Positions 6,723-11,672 of a stretch of 11,672 bases of DNA are shown one piece after another. The DNA lies in contig PMIW01000082.1 of NCBI GenBank assembly GCA_003158365.1, forward strand, positions 409-12,080, read 5' to 3'. The position numbers and the translations under genes are program-made. The notes below the pieces were generated by a model, which did not search any database, was not told the DNA's origin, and saw nothing but the letters and a program-made list of their open reading frames with translations. The first letter of the stretch is position 1. Every line of letters starts with the position of its first letter. Origin of the DNA: Ignavibacteriota bacterium. Its GTDB lineage: Bacteria; Bacteroidota; Ignavibacteria; Tepidaquicellales; Tepidaquicellaceae.

Positions 6723-7415
6723 TTATTTGGAAGCAGGGTCAGTGCTGTCTTTAAAATCTTTGTTTGTATGCGCAAACTTTGCAATTTGTACCCTTGTGTG
6801 TAATGTCATCTTTTCTAAAATATTATGAACGTGGCTTTTTACTGTATAAGGCGAAAGATGCAGAATCTGTCCGATTTCTTTGTTGGTCAATCCGTCTGCA
6901 ATCAAATCAATTACTTCGCGTTCACGTTTTGTCATCCGAACAGCATACTTCAAATCAACATGGTCCGAACCGTTAACGGCTCTTTCGACAATCTGGGAAA
7001 AAAGTGAATCTGTCATATGCGGAGGAAGAACTTTTTCACCCGATGCAACCAGGCGTATTGTTTTCAGAAATTCATTAACAATGGCATTCTTAAGTATAAA
7101 ACCAGAAGCACCTGCTTTTACAAAATCAAGAATATCGTTCTCAACAGGCATAAGATCCATAACAATAATTTTAATACCGGTAGATTTTTCTTTTACGGAT
7201 TTAACTACCTCAAGACTGTTTTGACTGCTTAAACCAAGGTCTATCAGTACTACATCAGGTTTAACATTTAAAATCCGGGACAAAGAATCTTCTCTTTCTG
7301 TGATTGATGCAATTATTCTCATGTCAGGCTGTTCGTTAATCATGGATGTAATACCGTCACGCAACAAGCGGTTATCTTCTATAATTAAGATACTTATTTT
7401 TTTAATCGGCTTCAT
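6723..7415 (-). CDS. NarL/FixJ-type response regulator (REC + LuxR HTH)
   Basis: A 230-residue transcription factor. The receiver domain (about 7–122) has acidic pocket E13-D14, phospho-acceptor D59 (VVLIDLGL) and the conserved lysine K109 (GFILK). The switch Ser/Thr expected after beta-4 falls on Asp87 (IIVMDLMP). A linker (about 123–158) leads to a LuxR-type helix-turn-helix (about 159–205) with MTKREREVIDLIADGLTNKEIG and YTVKSHVHNILEKM, the usual DNA-binding block. A partner histidine kinase would normally phosphorylate D59; none is in the window. It faces kaiC tail to tail and diverges from the mgtA-like gene across a 236-bp region that holds a hairpin and a perfect palindrome, so autoregulation and control of mgtA are plausible. 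No Shine-Dalgarno is seen at the start codon. Confidence 0.92.
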   Translation of the reverse strand: MKPIKKISILIIEDNRLLRDGITSMINEQPDMRIIASITEREDSLSRILNVKPDVVLIDLGLSSQNSLEVVKSVKEKSTGIKIIVMDLMPVENDILDFVKAGASGFILKNAIVNEFLKTIRLVASGEKVLPPHMTDSLFSQIVERAVNGSDHVDLKYAVRMTKREREVIDLIADGLTNKEIGQILHLSPYTVKSHVHNILEKMTLHTRVQIAKFAHTNKDFKDSTDPASK

Positions 7416-7538
7416 AAATATTATGTAATTGTAATTTTAGTATAAATTTAGCATAATTTCAAGTAAAAAAGGACATTTGATAATATAAATAATAGAGAAT
7501 TGAACTTTCGGGAATTTTCACAAAATTATTAATATCTG

Positions 7539-7572
7539 ATACTTTAAAATTAGTTTCGTAATTCTAAAGTAT
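7539..7572. promoter_or_regulatory. 14-bp near-perfect inverted repeat in mgtA/response-regulator spacer
   Basis: ATACTTTAAAATTA (7539–7552) pairs with TAATTCTAAAGTAT (7559–7572) at 13 of 14 positions around the 6-nt loop GTTTCG. It is in the 236-bp region between the divergent starts, 80 bp before the mgtA-like gene. It has no following T-run, so it is more likely an operator or leader stem than a terminator. Confidence 0.5.
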
Positions 7573-7594
7573 GAATTAAACACGTATTATTTTG

Positions 7595-7610
7595 TTATCA
7601 TTAATGATAA
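7595..7610. promoter_or_regulatory. perfect 16-bp palindrome, candidate operator
   Basis: TTATCATTAATGATAA reads identically on both strands and ends 41 bp before the mgtA-like start codon, where a regulator could block or assist polymerase. Dimeric LuxR-type regulators bind AT-rich palindromes of this size, and such a regulator gene lies divergently next to it, so it is a candidate shared operator. Pure palindromes are more frequent by chance in AT-rich DNA, which lowers confidence. Confidence 0.45.
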
Positions 7611-7651
7611 TATTTACAATTTAAGCAATGTTCTAATTATAAAATATCAGC

Positions 7652-10174
7652 ATGAACCAGAATATACAAACTTTTTGGAGTTTCACTGTTACTGAATTGA
7701 TTGAAAAACTTCAGACTAATGTCAGCGGACTTACGGATAAAGAAGTCGTCGAACGGCTTTCCGTCTATGGTGCAAACCGTATTAAACCCAAAAAGAAATC
7801 TGATACATTCACACTTCTTATCTCGCAGTTCAAAAGCCCTATAATTCTCATTCTTTTATTTGCGACCGGGTTATCATTATTTTTAAACAATTATGTGGAT
7901 GCTTCAATAATTCTTGCCATAGTTTTAATCAGCGGGCTTCTTGGCTTTTGGCAGGAGCACGGTGCATCCAATGCTGTGGCTAAACTGCTTGCAATTGTAC
8001 AGATTAAAGCATCTATACTGCGGGATGGAAAAGAACAGGAGATTCACATTGAAGATATTGTACCCGGAGATATTATTATTTTGAATGCGGGAGATATTGT
8101 TCCCGGAGACTCTTTGCTAATCGAATCTAAAGATATATTCGTTGATGAGGCAATGCTGACGGGTGAAACTTTCCCTGTTGAAAAATGTCTTTCGGTTTTA
8201 CCCCCGGAAACTGCACTCGCGAAGCGTTCAAATACATTGTGGATGGGTACGCATATTGTCAGCGGCAATGCAAAAGCAATTGTCGTTCTGACAGGTAAAG
8301 ATACGGAATTTGGTAAAGTATCCGAGCGGCTTAAACTTAAAGCACCTGAAACGGATTTTGAACACGGCATCAGAAGATTCGGTTATTTCCTCGGAGAGGT
8401 CACACTGGTCCTGGTAGTTATTATTTTTGGCATCAACGTGTATCTGCACCGACCTGTTCTGGATTCCTTTCTATTTTCACTTGCCCTCGCAGTCGGTCTG
8501 ACACCGCAGCTGCTTCCAGCTATCATTAGCATTAACCTTGCTCACGGTGCAAAAAATATGGCTAAGAAAAAAGTTATTGTCAAAAGGCTTGCATCAATAG
8601 AAAACTTCGGCAGCATGAATATTATTTGCTCGGATAAAACAGGCACACTCACGGAAGGCATGGTGAATGTGGAATCGGCAGTTGATCTCAACGGGACTTC
8701 AAGCGACAGAGTTTTTCTTTTTGCATATATTAATGCTTCTTATGAAACAGGATTTACAAATCCCATAGATGAAGCAATCCGTAAATTCCATACGATTGAT
8801 ATTTCCGGCTACAAAAAAAATGACGAAATTCCCTATGATTTTCTCAGGAAACGCCTGAGCATCTCTGTTATAAACGGAGATAAGCATCTGATGATAACAA
8901 AAGGTGCTCTGGATAATATTCTCGGAGTCTGCACGTCCGCAGAATCATCCGAAGGAAATGTTGTTGATATTAATTCATTCAAAGATAAGATTCAGAAACA
9001 CTTTGAAGAATTCAGCAATAAAGGATTCCGTACACTGGGCATTGCTTATAAAGATTTACCCGTTAATTCTCCAATCAGTAAAAACGATGAAACCGGTATG
9101 ACTTTCTTAGGTTTCATTACACTTTTTGACCCTCCAAAACCGAATATAAAAGATACCATTGCAAGTTTAAAGAGCCTTGGTGTTTCACTTAAAGTAATCA
9201 CCGGAGATAACCATCTCGTAGCCGCGAACATCAGTGAAAAGATGGGACTTACTGATATGAAAATCATTACTGGAACCGATATAAACAAGATGAGTGACAG
9301 TGCACTTCTTAATCTTGTTAATGAAGTGGATGTTTTTGCCGAGACAGAACCAAATCAAAAAGAACGGATAATCATCGCAATGCGGAAAGCGGGAAATGTT
9401 GTCGGATATATGGGTGACGGAATAAATGATGCTTCTGCTCTGCATGCTGCAGATGTAGGAATTTCAGTTGATACTGCCGCCGATGTTGCAAAAGATGCTG
9501 CCGATATAGTATTGCTGGAAAAGGATCTGGGAGTCCTTATAGAAGGTGTCCGTGAAGGACGGACTACTTTTGCAAATACGCTGAAATACGTGTTTATGGC
9601 GACAAGTGCTAACTTCGGAAATATGTTCAGCATGGCGGGTGTTTCTCTTTTCATTCCGTTTCTTCCGCTGCTGCCGAAGCAGATTCTGCTCACAAATCTG
9701 ATGACAGATTTCCCCGAAATGACTATTGCAACTGATAATGTGGATAATGAAATGGTTGAACACCCGCGCCGTTGGGATATTAAAGCTATACGCAAATTTA
9801 TGATTACATTCGGACTCGTCAGTTCTGTATTTGACTATCTTACATTTGGTTTGCTTTTGCTGATTCTTAAAGTTGACGAGGGGCAGTTCAGAACAGGATG
9901 GTTTCTTGAATCCGTAATATCAGCTTCATTCATTGTGCTTGTAATCCGAAGCCGTAAACCTTTTTTCAAAAGCAGGCCGGGAAAATATCTGCAAATTGCT
10001 ACATTCTCAATTGTAATTTTAACTTTAATATTACCTTACACTCCGCTTGGAATTGTATTTGGATTCAGTCCTCTTAGTATAACGACACTTTTGCTCCTAT
10101 TACTGATTGTAGTACTATATATTTTCACTGCTGAAATTACGAAAACAATTTTTTATAAAAAAGTAAAGCTATAA
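7652..10174 (+). CDS. mgtA: MgtA-like P-type ATPase (P3B, probable Mg2+ import)
   Basis: An 840-residue P-type ATPase. In order it has actuator motif LTGET (169–173), M4 motif VGLTPQLLP (281–289), phosphorylation site SDKTGTLT (327–334, D328), nucleotide-site KGA (417–419), DPP (493–495), TGD (517–519) and hinge MGDGINDA (587–594). About ten membrane helices fit the sequence (near 62–78, 84–100, 245–264, 270–298, 650–672, 674–692, 712–740, 752–766, 780–798 and 807–827). IVKRLASIENFGSMNIICSD and the end NLMTDFPEMTIATDNVDNE...RRWD...FMITFGLVSSVFDYLTFGLL closely follow MgtA/MgtB, which bring Mg2+ into the cell. E. coli MgtA has TPEMLP at M4 where this has Gln286, and the N-terminus is shorter by roughly 50 residues. 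A different divalent ion cannot be excluded. The 60-bp gap to the next gene suggests co-transcription. Confidence 0.85.
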   Translation: MNQNIQTFWSFTVTELIEKLQTNVSGLTDKEVVERLSVYGANRIKPKKKSDTFTLLISQFKSPIILILLFATGLSLFLNNYVDASIILAIVLISGLLGFWQEHGASNAVAKLLAIVQIKASILRDGKEQEIHIEDIVPGDIIILNAGDIVPGDSLLIESKDIFVDEAMLTGETFPVEKCLSVLPPETALAKRSNTLWMGTHIVSGNAKAIVVLTGKDTEFGKVSERLKLKAPETDFEHGIRRFGYFLGEVTLVLVVIIFGINVYLHRPVLDSFLFSLALAVGLTPQLLPAIISINLAHGAKNMAKKKVIVKRLASIENFGSMNIICSDKTGTLTEGMVNVESAVDLNGTSSDRVFLFAYINASYETGFTNPIDEAIRKFHTIDISGYKKNDEIPYDFLRKRLSISVINGDKHLMITKGALDNILGVCTSAESSEGNVVDINSFKDKIQKHFEEFSNKGFRTLGIAYKDLPVNSPISKNDETGMTFLGFITLFDPPKPNIKDTIASLKSLGVSLKVITGDNHLVAANISEKMGLTDMKIITGTDINKMSDSALLNLVNEVDVFAETEPNQKERIIIAMRKAGNVVGYMGDGINDASALHAADVGISVDTAADVAKDAADIVLLEKDLGVLIEGVREGRTTFANTLKYVFMATSANFGNMFSMAGVSLFIPFLPLLPKQILLTNLMTDFPEMTIATDNVDNEMVEHPRRWDIKAIRKFMITFGLVSSVFDYLTFGLLLLILKVDEGQFRTGWFLESVISASFIVLVIRSRKPFFKSRPGKYLQIATFSIVILTLILPYTPLGIVFGFSPLSITTLLLLLLIVVLYIFTAEITKTIFYKKVKL

Positions 10175-10234
10175 GAAAATATTTAATTTAAGTAAAAAAA
10201 TCATATAATAAATTTTTTAATATTATATAAATTA

Positions 10235-11017
10235 ATGGATACTAAAAATAAATTCGGTAAAAGAATCATTGGTAAATGGGGCAAATACACTATATTTACT
10301 GTCAATGATGAAATAATCAGAGACTCCGCAGAATATGCAGAAGAGTTCAGTGATTACGGTTTGAATTTAGGTAAGAAAGGGTTATCGACATTGAATTTTA
10401 AATTCATTCCCGAAAATGAGATATGGATTGCAAAATCAATAAAACCTTCTGAAAGGAATTACATAGTAAGTAATGCTCTGGCATATATAAGGGGTATTGA
10501 AAGGGGTTTAAATCCGGGTGATTCATATGATAAAGCTATAAATAAAGAAAAATCAGTCCGCACGAAAGATGCCATTAATAAATTGCGGATTAAAAAATAC
10601 AAGTCTTCTGATAAACCAACGCATAAAAATATTCCGAAAAAAGTTTATGTAAAAAAATACGGTGTAATAAAAGACAAAGAAGAAAATGTAAATGTTTTTA
10701 TAATAAACGGAGAAGCAGTCCGTGATTTATATAAAACTGATTATGTAGAAGGCGGCCATGCTTATGTTTATGACTGGATTCCGTTTGATGAGATATGGAT
10801 TGAAAAAATAGTAAAGCAAGACGAAATTCCTGTAATTATTTTACACGAATTTCTGGAACGGACATTAATGAAATATAAAAAGTTTCCCTATGTAAGGGCG
10901 CATATTGCAGCATCCAAAGTGGAATTTGAACACAGAGGGATATTCAATAAAAAAGATGCATTAAGCCTGACACGAAATATTATAATAAACAAACTTTTAA
11001 GAGATATTAAATATTGA
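10235..11017 (+). CDS. unknown protein with a duplicated module; C-terminal copy has an HExxE...H motif
   Basis: I do not recognise the family with certainty. The 260-residue, lysine-rich, soluble protein is an internal duplication. YTIFTVNDEIIRD (18–30) corresponds to VNVFIINGEAVRD (152–164), and FIPENEIWIAKSI (57–69) to WIPFDEIWIEKIV (181–193); each is followed by a helical stretch. In the C-terminal copy that stretch reads ILHEFLERTLMKYKKFPYVR (202–221), then AHIAASKVE (222–230), which recalls a metal-peptidase-like helix: H204, E205, E208 and a later H223. The N-terminal copy has IVSNALAYIRGIER (77–90) and DSYDKAINKE (96–105) there, so the His/Glu are gone. Similar single-copy 'GGH...IP.DEIWID...HE..ER' proteins occur, to my memory, among phage and environmental hypotheticals. 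A link region (about 107–140) is very basic. It follows mgtA by 60 bp on the same strand. Confidence 0.8.
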   Translation: MDTKNKFGKRIIGKWGKYTIFTVNDEIIRDSAEYAEEFSDYGLNLGKKGLSTLNFKFIPENEIWIAKSIKPSERNYIVSNALAYIRGIERGLNPGDSYDKAINKEKSVRTKDAINKLRIKKYKSSDKPTHKNIPKKVYVKKYGVIKDKEENVNVFIINGEAVRDLYKTDYVEGGHAYVYDWIPFDEIWIEKIVKQDEIPVIILHEFLERTLMKYKKFPYVRAHIAASKVEFEHRGIFNKKDALSLTRNIIINKLLRDIKY

Positions 11018-11275
11018 TAATAATGGGTGATTCTTATAGTAAAGCGAAAAATTTTTAAGATTCCTAAAATTTTGTTTAATTTATTTTACCAAAAAAGTAA
11101 AAACTGTACTAACCTAATCTCGATTATCAGAAATAATATCCTGCTTTCAGAACTGTATTACTTCCAATTTTACATTACCTTTTGAAACCGGTATGTATCA
11201 ACTAAAACCAAAATCCGTATTTTTATATTTCTTGATATTAAATAAATTGGTTATAAATAATTAATTATCTTAGTT

Positions 11276-11312
11276 GTGCCGGGAAGTCTCCGCTCTTTGG
11301 AACTCCCGGTAC
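11276..11312. repeat. GC-rich hairpin (REP-like or structured RNA)
   Basis: GTGCCGGGA (11276–11284) pairs with TCCCGGTAC (11304–11312) as a 9-bp stem that includes one G·U pair on the + strand, with a 19-nt loop. It stands out in otherwise AT-rich DNA. The loop holds CCGCTCTTTGGAA (11290–11302), which recurs exactly at 11616–11628 within the adjacent type IX cargo gene. No T-run follows directly (the nearest lies about 20 nt on), so a terminator role is doubtful. Confidence 0.5.
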
Positions 11313-11375
11313 AAATCGTTCCCTCTAATACTTTTTTATGCCATTAACAAAACAAAAAAAAACCAATTAAATAAC

Positions 11376-11405
11376 AAAAAAAGCCGTTCGGCAAGGAACG
11401 GCTTT
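11376..11405 (-). terminator. intrinsic terminator of the leftward type IX cargo gene
   Basis: AAAGCCGTTC (11380–11389) and GAACGGCTTT (11396–11405) form a perfect 10-bp stem with the loop GGCAAG. Read leftward, the stem is followed by a T-run (A-run 11376–11382 on the + strand, part of it inside the stem). It lies 26 bp after the stop codon of the leftward gene, the standard place and form for a rho-independent terminator. Confidence 0.88.
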
Positions 11406-11431
11406 GAATTACTAATTAAATAAATTATAAA

Positions 11432-11672
11432 TTATTTTATCAGCATCATCTTTTTTACCTGACTGAATCTGTCAGCTGATATTTTATAAAAATAAACTCC
11501 GCTTGGATATTGAGAGGCGTTGAATGCGGCTTCATATGTTCCGGGAGATTGTTTTTCATTTACCAGTGATTCAATTTCCCGACCGAGTGCATCTAACACA
11601 ACAAGTTTTACATTCCCGCTCTTTGGAATTTCATAACGAATATTAGTAGTCGGATTAAAAGGATTGGGATAG
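11432..11672 (-). CDS. C-terminal part of a type IX secretion (T9SS) cargo protein, sorting domain
   Basis: Only the last 79 codons are in the window; the 5' part lies beyond the right edge. They encode a type A T9SS sorting domain. It begins YPNPFNPTTNIRYEIPKSG, continues VKLVVLDALGREIESLV, NEKQSPGTYEAAFNASQYPS and GVYFYKISADRF, and ends with the basic tail SQVKKMMLIK before TAA (11432–11434). Such domains direct proteins through the type IX machinery of Bacteroidota-type cells, where they are cleaved off as the cargo is released or anchored at the surface. The N-PFNPTT opening and the 'SGVYFYKI' core are especially common in Ignavibacteria-like lineages, which supports the assignment of the organism. 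The passenger part and its function are unknown. An intrinsic terminator lies just downstream. Confidence 0.93.
   Translation of the reverse strand, partial: YPNPFNPTTNIRYEIPKSGNVKLVVLDALGREIESLVNEKQSPGTYEAAFNASQYPSGVYFYKISADRFSQVKKMMLIK

Larger units (their letters stand above)
11018..11431. other. 414-bp gene-free stretch
   Basis: No credible coding frame is visible on either strand. The left two thirds (11018–11275) are AT-rich with only short AT palindromes, for example ATAATTAATTAT near 11255–11268. The right third holds a GC-rich hairpin (11276–11312) and the terminator of the leftward gene (11376–11405). No clear terminator follows the 260-residue protein gene; the sequence AAAAATTTTT just after it is a plain AT palindrome. 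Confidence 0.6.

Noticed and set aside
7416..7651. Mg2+ riboswitch (M-box or mgtA leader type) before mgtA
   Set aside because: The AT-rich leader shows only the two simple palindromes; no conserved M-box core or multi-helix fold could be made out by eye.
9355..9795. 146-codon leftward frame inside mgtA
   Set aside because: Shadow of a strongly supported P-type ATPase gene; serine-rich composition typical of antisense frames.
10203..10228. 8-bp AT-only inverted repeat (ATATAATA/TATTATAT) before the 260-residue protein gene
   Set aside because: Made only of A and T in a very AT-rich 60-bp gap, so expected by chance; weak stem and no T-run placement.
1..11672. CRISPR array, tRNA, rRNA, transposase or prophage genes
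   Set aside because: No regularly spaced repeats, no tRNA cloverleaf or rRNA-like stretch, and no transposase or integrase motifs seen on either strand.

Overview
The window is AT-rich bacterial DNA, most likely from the Ignavibacteriota/Bacteroidota–Chlorobi group. The clearest sign is the truncated gene at the right edge. It encodes a type IX secretion C-terminal sorting domain that opens with YPNPFNPTT and ends VKKMMLIK, a style common in Ignavibacteria and relatives. Other signs are the lack of Shine-Dalgarno sequences before most starts, a DUF3943 outer-membrane barrel, and a small protein family known mainly from Bacteroidota-like genomes. The lineage is inferred from these features; no 16S gene is present.

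Left part (about 1–4600): a C-terminal scrap of a rightward gene (2–91) meets, tail to tail, a run of five leftward genes. In transcription order these encode a ~111-residue conserved small protein, a ferritin-like protein with an altered iron site, an alpha/beta hydrolase, a DUF3943 beta-barrel protein and a PAP2-family phosphatase. Gaps of about 58–82 bp separate them, so they may be one operon or several short units. The last two are both envelope proteins with signal peptides.

Middle (about 4600–7650): a 393-bp divergent intergenic region carries a long inverted repeat (19 bp perfect, 22 of 23 overall) that encloses about 80–90 bp. Nearer the next gene it also has a hairpin and a 14-codon upstream ORF. 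That gene encodes a double-domain KaiC ATPase with both Walker A sites, both catalytic Glu pairs, a Ser-Ser phosphosite pair and a long charged coiled-coil tail. No kaiA or kaiB lies in the window. Converging on kaiC, with 21 bp between the stops, is a NarL/LuxR-type response regulator gene.

Right part (about 7416–11672): the response regulator and an MgtA-like P-type ATPase gene diverge from a 236-bp region that contains a hairpin and a perfect 16-bp palindrome, a plausible shared operator. After mgtA comes a 260-residue protein of unknown family. It is built from two diverged copies of one module, and only the C-terminal copy keeps an HExxE...H metal-site-like motif. A 414-bp gene-free stretch follows, with a GC-rich hairpin and an intrinsic terminator serving the leftward, truncated type IX cargo gene.

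A possible functional thread (inference) is a KaiC-type ATPase with a response regulator, next to metal-handling (ferritin-like, Mg2+ ATPase) and envelope functions. Nothing in the sequence proves they act together. The items most worth checking are the duplicated HExxE protein, the inverted repeat, the altered ferritin site and the kaiC leader.
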